NCBI RefSeq assembly: GCF_000612445.1
Contig: NZ_BALC01000009.1
Location: 1-64,000, forward strand
DNA from: Liquorilactobacillus sucicola DSM 21376 = JCM 15457
GTDB lineage: Bacteria > Bacillota > Bacilli > Lactobacillales > Lactobacillaceae
DNA: 64,000 nt
Reading direction: 5' to 3'
In this document: positions 36,950-46,614 of the stretch, one piece after another
Layout of the letters: the number at the start of each line of letters is the position of its first letter
Numbering within the stretch: the stretch's first letter is position 1
The notes under the pieces: model-generated
The model's input: the letters and a program-made list of their open reading frames with translations, nothing else
What the model was told of the DNA's origin: nothing
Database searches by the model: none
Translations under genes and position numbers: made by a program

Positions 36950-37882
36950 CTAGTCCAAATATTTGCTTAAAAATAATTGAATATGACGCTTATAAACTGC
37001 TGGGTCAATCCAGTAACTTTCTGCATGTGTTGCTTTGGGAACTATCCATAATTCTTTGGAGGCATTTGTTGCCTTATAATTTTCTAAAGCCATATAACTC
37101 GGAACGTAATCGTCATCTTCACCATGAATAAAAAAAATCGGCGATTTATTCTTTTTGAGCTGCTCCACAGATGAAACATCTCCAAGATAATATCCCAAAC
37201 GATGATGATTGATCGTATCAATAAGCGGATAAAATGGGTACTTGGGCAGATGAAATTGCCTTTTTAGCAAAAACATTAGCTCTTCTTCGATACTGGAGTA
37301 TCCACAATCAGCGATAATACATTTTACCTGTGCCGGAATTTTTTCTCCGCTTAACATTGCAACCGTCGAAGCCCCCATGCTAACCCCAAAAAGAACGATT
37401 TGCGCATCAACACCTACTTTGGCGACTACTTTTTTTAGCCACCGCAAATAATCCAATCGATCCAACCACCCAAAACTGATATACTTGCCTGCACTTTCAC
37501 CATGCCCACGATCATCGGGAAGTAAGATACTAAAGCCCATTTCATAGAACATTTTCGCAAAATTAGCCATTGTTTCTCCATTTCCTTTGTATCCATGTGA
37601 AATGATGACAACCTTCTTCGAAGTGATGTCGCTGGCTGGAATGAAATAAGCAGACATTCTTTCCGTTTCATCTTTGTTTTTTAAAAACCAATGTTCCTTA
37701 TTTATTTTTCGAAACCATGTTACATATCTCCAATAACTTTCCGCATATTTTTTCTTTTCTTCGGATGTTTCAGGTACGTAATCAACTCGTTTAAAAGATA
37801 ATTTAAACAAATATTCACTAACTAAAAATGAGGTTGCAGCTGCCCCCATAGCTGCTTTGATTAATACGCTCTTATTTTTCAT
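36950..37882 (-). CDS. alpha/beta hydrolase with N-terminal membrane anchor
   Basis: A 310-residue protein with a short N-terminal hydrophobic segment (about 7-25), then a serine hydrolase fold. ISHGYKGNGETM holds the oxyanion loop, DDRGHGESAGKYISFGW follows, GVSMGAST near residue 170 is the nucleophile elbow (Ser), HGEDDDYVP near 250 gives the Asp, and PKATHAESY near 283 the His. It belongs to the YqkD/BEM46-like group. Substrate unknown. The ATG follows GGGAGG. It is 28 bases downstream of hisK's start region but transcribed toward it from upstream. Confidence 0.85.
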   Translation of the reverse strand: MKNKSVLIKAAMGAAATSFLVSEYLFKLSFKRVDYVPETSEEKKKYAESYWRYVTWFRKINKEHWFLKNKDETERMSAYFIPASDITSKKVVIISHGYKGNGETMANFAKMFYEMGFSILLPDDRGHGESAGKYISFGWLDRLDYLRWLKKVVAKVGVDAQIVLFGVSMGASTVAMLSGEKIPAQVKCIIADCGYSSIEEELMFLLKRQFHLPKYPFYPLIDTINHHRLGYYLGDVSSVEQLKKNKSPIFFIHGEDDDYVPSYMALENYKATNASKELWIVPKATHAESYWIDPAVYKRHIQLFLSKYLD

Positions 37883-38132
37883 AATTCCTCCCTAAACACA
37901 CAACAGAAACTATTCATTCAGAAAAAAACTTGTTTCTTGTACTATATGTCCTAATTGGAAAATAAGTACAATTATTGCGGTTAACTAATCTAGCATTCAT
38001 TATAATACAAAAGCAATCATTCTTAACAATTAAAAATCACATATCTATTCTTGCCCTGCTTTTCCTTTTATACCTTGCACCCTAATATCGGCAGGTAACC
38101 AATTATTTCAAATACGAAGAATCCAAATGAAA

Positions 38133-38175
38133 CTAGGCGGTACAGAGTCAATTAAATCAGCTCTGTACCGCCTAG
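38133..38175. repeat. 15-bp perfect inverted repeat in a gene-free gap
   Basis: Arms CTAGGCGGTACAGAG (38133-38147) and CTCTGTACCGCCTAG (38161-38175) are perfect complements with a 13-base loop. Neither side carries a real T tract (GAAAAACA on one side), so it is not a textbook terminator, although it lies after pgi. The rest of the gap 37883-38342 is AT-rich and shows no gene; it should contain the hydrolase promoter. Confidence 0.6.
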
Positions 38176-38342
38176 AAAAACAAGCAGCTATTTTAAATTT
38201 ATAAGCGACCGCCGAAAAATGACCTTTGCTATCTCCTTGGCCCAGTAAATAAAATCCTCAGCCACACAAATCAATTATAATTTGTACAGCCAAGAAAATC
38301 AGTAATTACTCGCAGAAACATGACTGAAGAAGTGACTATTTT

Positions 38343-39692
38343 TTACTTCAAACGATCATTCAATTCTTGGCTCAATTCTTCGAATCCTGGTCGATTCAAA
38401 AGAGCAAACATGTTGTGCTTATATGCTTCCACCCCTGGTTGGTTGAACGGATTAATGCCATTCAGATAACCTGAAATCGCAACTGCTACTTCGAAGAAGT
38501 ATATAGTGTACCCTAAGGTATAAGCCGTTTGGTCCGGAATATTAACGATCATATTAGGAACATTGCCATCAGTATGCGCTAAAACAACCCCTTGGAAAGC
38601 CTTAGTATTTACAAAGTCCATTGACTTGCCTTCCAAATAACCTAACCCATCAAGATTTTCTTTTTCTTTTGGAATTTCAACATCATGCTTAGGCTTGCCA
38701 ACCTTGATAACAGTTTCCATCAAGTTGCGACGTCCTTCTTGAATATACTGACCCAATGAATGCAAGTCAGTCGAAAAGTTAGCTGATGAAGGATATATTC
38801 CTTTTTGGTCTTTGCCTTCAGACTCACCCATTAATTGTTTCCACCATTCGGAGAAATACTGCAACGATGGCTCATAGTTTTCTAAAATCTCTGTTGTATA
38901 ACCCTTGCGGTACAAAATATTTCTCAAAGCAGCATATTGATAGGCTTCATTCTTCTTCAAATCAGCCTCGTTATACGCAACACGTGCATCTGCTGCCCCT
39001 TTCATCAAGGCATCAATATCTGCCCCTGAAGCCGCAATCGGCAACAAACCTACAGGAGATAATACAGAGAAACGACCACCGACATCATCTGGAATAACAA
39101 AAGCTTCATAGCCCTCAGCATCCGCTTCTTTTTTCAATGCCCCGCGTGCTTGATCAGTCGTAGCATAAATGCGTTCCTTTGCACCTTGTTTACCGTATTT
39201 TTCAATCAACTTTTTCTTAAAGACACGAAATGCGATTGAAGGTTCAGTTGTTGTCCCAGATTTAGAGATAACATTAACTGAAAAATCACGGTCTCCAATC
39301 AAATCAATTAAATCATGTACGTACGACGAGCTAATTGAATTACCTGCAAAGAATACCTGAGGTGCATTTCTTTTTTCAGCAGGCAGCAGATTGAAGAAGC
39401 CATGATGCAAAAACTCAATTGCTGCACGTGCCCCTAGATAAGATCCACCTATTCCAATTACCACTAAAACATCTGAATCAGATTGAATTTTTTTAGCTGC
39501 GTTCTTAATACGCGCAAATTCTTCTTTATCATAATCAACTGGTAGGTTCAAGAAACCACGAAAATCATTGCCCGCACCTGTTCCTTCACGTAACTCGGTA
39601 TCAGCTGCTGTCACAAGTGCCTGCATTTCACCCAATTCGTTTTCTTGAACGAACTTTGTCAAATTTGAACTGTCAAATGCTATATGTGCCAT
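38343..39692 (-). CDS. pgi: glucose-6-phosphate isomerase
   Basis: A 449-residue glycolytic enzyme of the usual Firmicute length. [19 protein letters not shown] near residue 77, [17 protein letters not shown] near 140 (sugar-phosphate-binding loop), [19 protein letters not shown] near 198 and [15 protein letters not shown] near 422, with the catalytic Lys, are visible. It interconverts glucose 6-phosphate and fructose 6-phosphate. The ATG follows AAAGGGGAG. It is a single gene with a promoter at 39730-39758. Confidence 0.97.
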   Translation of the reverse strand: MAHIAFDSSNLTKFVQENELGEMQALVTAADTELREGTGAGNDFRGFLNLPVDYDKEEFARIKNAAKKIQSDSDVLVVIGIGGSYLGARAAIEFLHHGFFNLLPAEKRNAPQVFFAGNSISSSYVHDLIDLIGDRDFSVNVISKSGTTTEPSIAFRVFKKKLIEKYGKQGAKERIYATTDQARGALKKEADAEGYEAFVIPDDVGGRFSVLSPVGLLPIAASGADIDALMKGAADARVAYNEADLKKNEAYQYAALRNILYRKGYTTEILENYEPSLQYFSEWWKQLMGESEGKDQKGIYPSSANFSTDLHSLGQYIQEGRRNLMETVIKVGKPKHDVEIPKEKENLDGLGYLEGKSMDFVNTKAFQGVVLAHTDGNVPNMIVNIPDQTAYTLGYTIYFFEVAVAISGYLNGINPFNQPGVEAYKHNMFALLNRPGFEELSQELNDRLK

Positions 39693-39729
39693 TAGTATCT
39701 CCCCTTTAGCGTATTATCTAACCGCTATC

Positions 39730-39758
39730 ATTATACAATAAATTAACTAACTTGTAAG
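39730..39758 (-). promoter_or_regulatory. pgi promoter
   Basis: On the minus strand CTTACA (39753-39758) and TATAAT (39730-39735) are separated by 17 bases, about 38 bases before the pgi start codon. Confidence 0.6.
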
Positions 39759-39905
39759 CACTTTTTGACGATAAATTATGATTTATACTTAAAATTACTT
39801 AATACAACCGTATAACAACTTAATAACACACTTTTAAAAACTTAGAAAAGCACACAATTTAGCAACAATAAAGCGCTTAATCGTATTTCATTCAATACCG
39901 TATTT

Positions 39906-40766
39906 TCAAAGACGTGATAATAAAACTCCACCAACAATTATCATTAATGAACCGATCGTAATATATACAAGTTCTTTTTTTGTTTTTTTCTCGCCCAGTA
40001 ATAAAATACTACCGAATGTCGAAATGATTATTCCCATCTGGGAAAATGAATAACTGATGGCAAGACCAACCGCTGGGATCGCTAGAAACATGAAAATATT
40101 TCCTGTTCCCCAGACCAAACCTGTAATAATATTTTTGTAAGTTTCTTTTTGAAAAGCGTCTTTACCATACGCAAATAAGCTTGCACCAATGACCATTCCA
40201 AAAGCCTGAGGTAAAACCATTGCTTTGGCATCAACCCCCGCCCAATTTACGATTACAGTATATCCCACATATCCAATTGTAGATAAGGTCAAAGCACTGA
40301 CACCCGCACCAATTTTTTCACTGCGCTTTTTCACCGTCGCTGCTTTATTATCCCTCAAAGAAGTTAAAGTAGCCCCAACGATCAAAATAAACAGTGCCGT
40401 CGTTCCTAATGCTATTTGGTCTCCTGTGCGCCATTCGTGAAAAAGGATGACCCCCGCTAATGCATTGAATAATAATTGTAACCCCGTTGACAAAGGGACT
40501 GTCTTCGAAATTCCAATCGCTTTCATTGAATGGAACTGTTGATTCTGACCTAGGCTCCAAAATAAGCCCGAAACTAAACCAACGAGAACAACCTTGAGCG
40601 ATAAATAATTCTGAATATGACTCCAAAAAATAATCGTTGTGAGCAAGCTGAAAAGAAGGGCCCCTAAGGTCATTCCCAAAGTTTGCTGATTTGCATTACC
40701 ACCTAACTTACCACTGACCAGACCAATACTTCCCCACGCAATAGCAGGGATAAGTGCGATTAACAT
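39906..40766 (-). CDS. GRP-family sugar uptake protein (GlcU/RbsU type)
   Basis: About 286 residues with ten predicted helices in two repeats of five. LIALIPAIAWGSIGLVSGKLGG at the N-terminus, GLFWSLGQNQQF near residue 80 and GLVWGTGNIFMFLAI near 225 are the repeated family motifs. Members are proton-linked, PTS-independent glucose or ribose facilitators. The start is unclear: ATG 40766 has GAGG at 11 bases and fits the family N-terminus, while ATG 40790 would add eight residues. It is a single gene between pgi and the rRNA methyltransferase. Confidence 0.85.
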   Translation of the reverse strand: MLIALIPAIAWGSIGLVSGKLGGNANQQTLGMTLGALLFSLLTTIIFWSHIQNYLSLKVVLVGLVSGLFWSLGQNQQFHSMKAIGISKTVPLSTGLQLLFNALAGVILFHEWRTGDQIALGTTALFILIVGATLTSLRDNKAATVKKRSEKIGAGVSALTLSTIGYVGYTVIVNWAGVDAKAMVLPQAFGMVIGASLFAYGKDAFQKETYKNIITGLVWGTGNIFMFLAIPAVGLAISYSFSQMGIIISTFGSILLLGEKKTKKELVYITIGSLMIIVGGVLLSRL

Positions 40767-40857
40767 AATTTGTAATACCTCATTTCTCATTTTCTCTCTG
40801 TGGTTAGATATTATAGCAGTTTATCACAACCCTAGACAAGGAAATACCAAAAAATGC

Positions 40858-42033
40858 TTAGCGGTAAATTCTCAAAATCAGTGCTTTAAAATAATCACTC
40901 TGCCGATATTGTTTTAATGTCGCAAAATCTTGTGGTGAATGATAGGTATGCAAAATTTCAAAACGGCTATTGTGCTCTGTAAATACATTCTCAAGCTGTT
41001 CTTTTAATTTTTTCAGAGACAGGCTCGCCGAATTAGCTGTTAAAATCAAGAGCCCTTCATTTTTGGTAGCCTTGAGTGCTGCTTCAATCAATGAAGGATA
41101 GTCCTTACTTAAGTTAAATGTTCTTTTCTTGGAACGTACAAACACAGGAGGATCCAAAAAAGTTACGTCAAATTCGATATGATGATTAAATGCATAGTCA
41201 AGGTACCCTTGAACGTCCATTGTTCTAATTTCTTGTTTTTCTGGATCGATTCCATTTGCTAAAAACTGTTTCTTCAGCCGCTCACCTGCTTTAAGCGTTA
41301 AGTCAACATTCACTGTCTTAAATGCCCCACCAAGCATTGCGTTCGCTCCGACAGAACCATTGCGACTGAAACCTGAAAATACAATTTTTTCAGCTGCATA
41401 TTTCGTTTTTAAATCAGCCAATAATTCGCGTTTATCAAGCGCAAAATTGCTAAGTTCATTATTTAGATACACCAGGTATTTAACACCATTTTGCTCAACT
41501 TCCAATGTTTCAGGTGCAACCTCGCCTTTCACATGTCTATTTTTTAACGCATTTTTTTGAACATTAAACTGCAATTTTTCATAAATACCCTCATAGTCTT
41601 TAATTGCTGCTTCAAATGCACTGTAAAGTGTACTGCGGTGTTGATATAGCCCTTTGTTATCAAATGTGAAGACATAATAGCCAGCGTAATAATCGATCGT
41701 TAGTCCACCTAACCCATCGCCTACTCCATTGAAGAACCGAAATACATTTGTTTCCTCAGAATAGTAGAAATCCGCTCTTTTGATTTGCGCCATTGTAAAT
41801 AATTTTCGAAAGAAGTTCTCATCGATATATTTTTCTTCTGTCGTAAGCACCCAGCCATCACTATTTCGTTGTTTAGCTAAATATGCATATGCTACAAATT
41901 GATTTCTAACTACTAACTTAATTAATTCACCGTCGGTCCCTTGATAAGGTGCTGAAAAGTCCTTAACATCCAATCTGGGATACCCATCTTTGTATTTGCG
42001 CGCTGCTTCATTCGTTATTTCGATTGATTTCAA
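40858..42033 (-). CDS. 23S rRNA cytosine-C5 methyltransferase, RlmI-like
   Basis: A 391-residue protein with an N-terminal PUA-like RNA-binding domain (about 1-75), an EEHAD-type linker (VGDGLGGLTIDYYAGYYVF) and a C-terminal Rossmann methyltransferase. Motif I is VFSGFSRNGSVGANAMLGGA near residue 210, and DVTFLDPPVFVRSKKRTFNL near 292 is the catalytic DPP motif. The usual F-[ST]-Y-T-G loop of motif I reads FSRNG here, a variant. The start is TTG after AGGAG. The exact rRNA position is not inferable. Confidence 0.82.
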   Translation of the reverse strand: MKSIEITNEAARKYKDGYPRLDVKDFSAPYQGTDGELIKLVVRNQFVAYAYLAKQRNSDGWVLTTEEKYIDENFFRKLFTMAQIKRADFYYSEETNVFRFFNGVGDGLGGLTIDYYAGYYVFTFDNKGLYQHRSTLYSAFEAAIKDYEGIYEKLQFNVQKNALKNRHVKGEVAPETLEVEQNGVKYLVYLNNELSNFALDKRELLADLKTKYAAEKIVFSGFSRNGSVGANAMLGGAFKTVNVDLTLKAGERLKKQFLANGIDPEKQEIRTMDVQGYLDYAFNHHIEFDVTFLDPPVFVRSKKRTFNLSKDYPSLIEAALKATKNEGLLILTANSASLSLKKLKEQLENVFTEHNSRFEILHTYHSPQDFATLKQYRQSDYFKALILRIYR

Positions 42034-42261
42034 GTTTTTGTTCTCCTATTCAAATCTAAAAAATTTCTATACTATCCTTTATCATACCAGATTTAGCAGT
42101 TGATTATCTCTAAATCTGATTATTTTAACTATATTGTTAGCTCCTGCTGTCCCAAACATTGTAAAACTTTTATAATATACTGTAGGTAAATTGACTTCAT
42201 TTTAACCAATGGTTTAGAATTAAGCATTAGTTGAATTCACTCGGAAAGGACGGTTTATGCC

Positions 42262-44436
42262 GTGTTCCTATCAAGAACAAGAAATTATCTTAGCACTCGC
42301 TGGGGCCTTTTTTCTTTAATGGTCTTTCTTTTTTGGTTAAAAACAGTTTTAGTATACCTTATTGACTTTCGACTAGGTGTCGAAGGCTTATACCAGTATG
42401 CGGTTTTATTCTTCAACCCCATCGCCACAACCGTGCTGCTTTTTAGTGCTTCTTTATATATTAAACGACCCGTTCCTGCATATTTAGTTTTATTTTTACT
42501 TTATACTGCTAATTCGGCTTTGCTTCTCTTTAATGTCATTTATTATCGGGAATTTACTGATTTTATGACAATGAATGTTATTTTTGGATATTCTTCTGTA
42601 TCAGAGGGCCTAAGTTCTAGTTCCTTCGCATTGCTAAAACCACAAGATCTGATTATGGTGTTTGATTTCATTTTAGTCATAGTCGCATTTGCCACTCGCT
42701 TTATTAAGTTTGATAAGAAACCCCTGCCACAACAGCAAGCTGTTGCAGTATCATCTTTTGCACTTTTACTAGTTTTTCTGAACCTTACTTTAGGTGAGAT
42801 TAATCGGCCGCAACTTCTTTCGCGAACTTTTGATCGTAATTACCTAGTGAAATATCTTGGCATTGATTCCTTTACTTTTTACGACGGTATTAAAACTGCA
42901 AAAAATAATCATGTTCGCAGTGAGGCGAGCAGTTCGGATTTAAACAAAGTTCTCACCTTCACGCAAGAGCATTATGCAAAACCAGATTCACAAATGTTCG
43001 GTGCAGCAAAGGGAAAAAACATCATTGTCATTCATCTGGAAAGTTTTCAACAGTTTTTGATCAATTATCGCCTTGACGGGAAAGAAGTCACCCCCTTCTT
43101 AAATAGTCTGTATAATGATAAATCAACTTACAGTTTTGCCAATTTCTTTAATCAAGTAGGCCAAGGTAAAACATCAGATGCTGAAAATATGTTAGAAACA
43201 AGCATTTATGGTTTACCGCAAGGTTCGCTATTTTCCGCTCTCGGAACTGATAATACGTTTCAAGGTGCACCGGCTATTTTAAATCAAAAAGAGGGCTATT
43301 CCAGTGCAGTTTTCCATGGCAATAAAGGGTCATTTTGGAATCGAAACAGTGTTTACAAAAACTTGGGCTACCAGTATTTCTTTGATGCAAGTTATTTTAA
43401 CACCACTTCTAATAACCTCACTGAATACGGCCTGAAAGATAAGTTACTATTTCATGATTCGGTCAAGTATTTGGAACGGTTGCAGCAACCATTCTATGCA
43501 AAATTCATTACCGTTTCAAATCATTTTCCTTATACGATAGATCAAAAAAATACCGATTTCAAACCAGCTAATACCGGAGATAGCTCAGTAGACAATTACT
43601 TCGTGACAGCTCATTACCTTGATCAGTCAGTCAAAGAGTTCTTTGATTACTTGAAAAAGAGTGGGCTATATGACAATTCTATGATCGTGCTCTATGGTGA
43701 TCACTATGGGATCTCTAATTCGCGTAATTTGAAACTAGCATCATTATTAGGAAAGTCTTCTTCTACATGGACTGACTTCGATAATACACAGTTGCAACGT
43801 GTTCCATTTATGATCCATATTCCTGGACAGAAAAATGGTGGGATTCAACAGCAATATGGTGGTGAAATAGATGTTCTTCCCACCCTGCTTCACTTGGTTG
43901 GAATAGACACCAGTTCGTATATCCAATTTGGAACAGACTTGTTCTCAAAACAACATGATCAAGTTGTAGCATTTAGAAACGAGAACTTTATCACACCTAA
44001 CTACACTGTAGTTGATGGAAATATTTACGATAACAAAACTGGGCTTCAGATAACCCACCCATCAACCACACTGGAAAACAAGGTCAAAAACGAAAGTACA
44101 AAGGTCAATACAGAACTATCACTCTCAGATTCGTTGAACAACAAAAATCTTTTGCGGTTTTATGTTCCAAACGGTTTTACACCTGTAAATCCACAAAATT
44201 ATGATTATAAGAATGACTTTGGACAAATCACTCAAATTCAGCAACAACTTGGTACAAAATCAACTAGTCTTTGGTCGCGCAACGGTAATAAAACAACTAT
44301 TGATAATTACTCGTCAGATGCACCCGAATTAAATACTACTGATTCGAATGAAGAAAATGAATCCAGTGCGTCCTCATCGCTTGATGCAAGTAGCCAACCA
44401 AGTTCATCCTCAGCCGATACTGCTGCAGACCGCTGA
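42262..44436 (+). CDS. ltaS: LTA synthase family protein
   Basis: A 724-residue enzyme with about five N-terminal helices (to about 200) and an extracellular sulfatase-fold domain. IVIHLESFQQFLI holds a metal-binding Glu, GQGKTSDAENML the catalytic Thr near residue 306, FHGNKGSFWNRNSVYKNLGY the glycerol-phosphate site, and YGDHYGIS further metal ligands. It polymerises glycerol phosphate from phosphatidylglycerol into lipoteichoic acid. The C-terminus is a Ser-rich low-complexity tail (from about 690). GTG at 42262 is used; an ATG at 42257 with better ribosome spacing is out of frame, see findings. Confidence 0.9.
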   Translation: MFLSRTRNYLSTRWGLFSLMVFLFWLKTVLVYLIDFRLGVEGLYQYAVLFFNPIATTVLLFSASLYIKRPVPAYLVLFLLYTANSALLLFNVIYYREFTDFMTMNVIFGYSSVSEGLSSSSFALLKPQDLIMVFDFILVIVAFATRFIKFDKKPLPQQQAVAVSSFALLLVFLNLTLGEINRPQLLSRTFDRNYLVKYLGIDSFTFYDGIKTAKNNHVRSEASSSDLNKVLTFTQEHYAKPDSQMFGAAKGKNIIVIHLESFQQFLINYRLDGKEVTPFLNSLYNDKSTYSFANFFNQVGQGKTSDAENMLETSIYGLPQGSLFSALGTDNTFQGAPAILNQKEGYSSAVFHGNKGSFWNRNSVYKNLGYQYFFDASYFNTTSNNLTEYGLKDKLLFHDSVKYLERLQQPFYAKFITVSNHFPYTIDQKNTDFKPANTGDSSVDNYFVTAHYLDQSVKEFFDYLKKSGLYDNSMIVLYGDHYGISNSRNLKLASLLGKSSSTWTDFDNTQLQRVPFMIHIPGQKNGGIQQQYGGEIDVLPTLLHLVGIDTSSYIQFGTDLFSKQHDQVVAFRNENFITPNYTVVDGNIYDNKTGLQITHPSTTLENKVKNESTKVNTELSLSDSLNNKNLLRFYVPNGFTPVNPQNYDYKNDFGQITQIQQQLGTKSTSLWSRNGNKTTIDNYSSDAPELNTTDSNEENESSASSSLDASSQPSSSSADTAADR

Positions 44437-44486
44437 ATTATAACTTAAACTGATAATGTTTGCCTTCAAAATCAATAAACAAACAC

Positions 44487-44534
44487 AAAAAAGGTCCATG
44501 TACTGAAGCTCTGCTCCCGTACATGGACCTTTTT
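44487..44534. terminator. bidirectional terminator between ltaS and ssrA
   Basis: AAAAAAGGTCCATGTAC (44487-44503) pairs with GTACATGGACCTTTTT (44519-44534). T tracts follow in both directions. It ends ltaS on the plus strand and ssrA on the minus strand. Confidence 0.85.
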
Positions 44535-44558
44535 AGCTACTGTATAGTTATTATCTTA

Positions 44559-44923
44559 TGGAGATGGCGGGACTCGAACCCGCGTCCAAGCATATCGTCA
44601 CTTAAACCTCTACGCCCATAGTCATTCTATTTGAAATTCATTGTCGATTACGCCGAATGGCATGGCCAGCATCAACAACTAACCTGATTACTCTCTTCCA
44701 GCAGCTTCAGGTGTGAGCCTTAGGCGTGAGTCCACTTAATTTAAGACCCGTGACCAACACATGGACGATGCTAGGCGGATCTACACTAAGCTGTTATTAA
44801 GCAGCTAAAGCGTAAGAATTGTTATTATTTTTTGCAGTTATATTTAACTGAGCGTCTTTACGTCGCGCAACTACGAGGCGCAATTTAAGCTCGACCTATA
44901 CCTGTCGAATCCAAAACATCCCC
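44559..44923 (-). ncRNA. ssrA: transfer-messenger RNA (tmRNA)
   Basis: A 365-base tmRNA. The 5' end GGGGATG pairs with the 3' end CATCTCC-A, and the 3' part has the T arm GGGTTCGAGTCCC and ends in CCA. Near 44850-44810 the minus strand reads GCA AAA AAT AAT AAC AAT TCT TAC GCT TTA GCT GCT TAA, giving the tag AKNNNNSYALAA. It rescues stalled ribosomes and tags the peptides for proteolysis. The single-molecule form with tRNA-like and mRNA-like domains is complete. Confidence 0.97.
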
Positions 44924-44931
44924 ATAGCATG

Positions 44932-44960
44932 ATTTTACCATAGATCAGTCTACCATGAAA
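44932..44960 (-). promoter_or_regulatory. ssrA promoter
   Basis: On the minus strand TTTCAT (44955-44960), a 17-base spacer, and TGGTAAAAT with TAAAAT at 44932-44937 as an extended -10. The distance to the tmRNA 5' end (9 bases) is right for a start site. Confidence 0.65.
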
Positions 44961-44997
44961 GTTTTTAATTTCGCTACAAAAAACTGACTTTTGCTGG

Positions 44998-46398
44998 TTA
45001 ATAAACGACAACTGCTTCGGTTTGTTCTAAGTTGTCATAAACACTTTTCATTTGTGAGACAGGTGTATTAACGCATCCTCCCGAGCCATCATTCACATAG
45101 GCATCACTTGCCCAGTTCTTACGCCAGCTTGCATCATGGAAACCACAGCCGCCATTAGTAAACTGTGCCCAATAATTTACCTTTACAGAGTAATTTGCAC
45201 TCCCAGATTCACTTCCCTTTAAAACAGAAGGTGATTCTTTATACATTACATACCATAGGCCTTTTGGCGTGTCTTCATGCGTGCTGGCTTTTCCGGTCAC
45301 AACATCAGTTGAAACAACTTCTTTACCATCCCTATATATCCACAAGTGCTGATCCGCGATCGAAACTTCAGCATAGCTATTCCCTATACCACCATTAGTC
45401 GTATTTCCGTAGCCCGTTCCATATGTTAGATAGCCCTTGCCATAAATATCCGGCTTGGCCTCAAGTTGCGTTGTTTTCCCACTTTTTTCGAAAGCGTTAA
45501 CTACTCGTGTGGTCGCATCACTATTTTTTATTGCCCAACCATAAGTACCATCTCCAGCAATATTGATGTTCTGCCCATTATGAGTTTTAAATCCGATTGA
45601 TTTCCCCAATGTGGCTTGCTCTTTATTTATTTCATCAATTTTTTCATCAATACCAGTACGGTCAATTTGATACTTATTGTTTACATATGTTGCTTGCTTC
45701 AAAACCTGTTTTGCATCAAGAACATGCTTAGTGTCTTGAACCGTATACTCCACTTTTTTGGCAGCAAGTTCTTCCAGCATCTTCTTTTCACGTTGCACCG
45801 TTTTACTTGAAGCACTTAAGGGCTGAACTATTGCTTTTTTCAAATAAACATTTTGACCATACTTTTGCCCATCAAAAGCCTTTAAGGTTTGCTTCACATC
45901 ATATTGATCTCCCTTTTGGGCTTTGTCTATTCCAACTTTTCCATATCTCAAAACTGCTTTCGCATCAATTGCTTTTTTCCTATTTCTATTTTCACTTCTC
46001 AACTTAGAAACAACCGCTCTTCGAACTTTATTTTGGCGGTAGTCACTTATTTTACTTGGAATAGCCTTATAGTTAGTTTTTGCTGCGGATGGCCAAAAAG
46101 TCCATTGCTCTTTTAAAAGCTTCTGTACTTTTTCTTGATCCTTACTCGAAAATCCTGAAACAGTTTTTTTACCACGATAAAAAAGCTGATTGTCTAGATA
46201 AACATCATTGCTGACATTCTTACCTTTAAGTTTCTTTGTCGCCTGTTTTTTATTCAGTCCACCAACATTGACACCATTTATTTCAACGTTTTGATTGAAA
46301 TGGGTCATTCGGTAATACGTGTAACTGCTACCAATAATAATACCTATAATGCCTATTGCACCTGCAATTAACATTCTTTTATGCTTAATTTTAATCAC
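44998..46398 (-). CDS. L,D-transpeptidase (YkuD domain) with membrane anchor
   Basis: About 466 residues. One N-terminal membrane helix (MLIAGAIGIIGIIIGSSYTYY) is followed by a PG_binding_4-type region (VEINGVNVGGLNKKQATKKL and a second copy) and a C-terminal YkuD domain. The latter has SYAEVSIADQHLWIY, TPKGLWYVMYKE, GFHDASWRKNW with the conserved His, and the nucleophilic Cys in GSGGCVNTP. It cross-links or decorates peptidoglycan outside the membrane. The Cys motif lacks the usual His (SHGC). The start is uncertain: GTG 46398 is used, while ATT 46389 sits at ideal distance from GAGGTG. Confidence 0.85.
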   Translation of the reverse strand: MIKIKHKRMLIAGAIGIIGIIIGSSYTYYRMTHFNQNVEINGVNVGGLNKKQATKKLKGKNVSNDVYLDNQLFYRGKKTVSGFSSKDQEKVQKLLKEQWTFWPSAAKTNYKAIPSKISDYRQNKVRRAVVSKLRSENRNRKKAIDAKAVLRYGKVGIDKAQKGDQYDVKQTLKAFDGQKYGQNVYLKKAIVQPLSASSKTVQREKKMLEELAAKKVEYTVQDTKHVLDAKQVLKQATYVNNKYQIDRTGIDEKIDEINKEQATLGKSIGFKTHNGQNINIAGDGTYGWAIKNSDATTRVVNAFEKSGKTTQLEAKPDIYGKGYLTYGTGYGNTTNGGIGNSYAEVSIADQHLWIYRDGKEVVSTDVVTGKASTHEDTPKGLWYVMYKESPSVLKGSESGSANYSVKVNYWAQFTNGGCGFHDASWRKNWASDAYVNDGSGGCVNTPVSQMKSVYDNLEQTEAVVVY

Positions 46399-46552
46399 CT
46401 CATCAAAATTCAAACCTGTACACGTAGCACTAAGCATATCATATTTTGAAATAAAGGTTAATCTTTCCAATTTAAAAAAAATATTATGCCTACAAAGTTA
46501 AAACAATTTTAATAACTCGCCACACTTCACCTTCACTAAGGTAGACCTAATC

Positions 46553-46590
46553 GAAAAAAAATTCAAGGTCTTTGTTTAGCCCTTGAATTT
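46553..46590 (-). terminator. terminator after the purine permease gene
   Basis: On the minus strand AAATTCAAGG (46581-46590) pairs with CCTTGAATTT (46559-46568) and is followed by a T tract. It lies 25 bases after the permease stop. Confidence 0.75.
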
Positions 46591-46614
46591 AAGAAACATT
46601 AATATTTTTATTTT

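Noticed and set aside
44559-44640. tRNA-like sequence with a clear T arm
   Set aside because: It is the 3' domain of tmRNA; the 5' half is found about 300 bases away at 44923.
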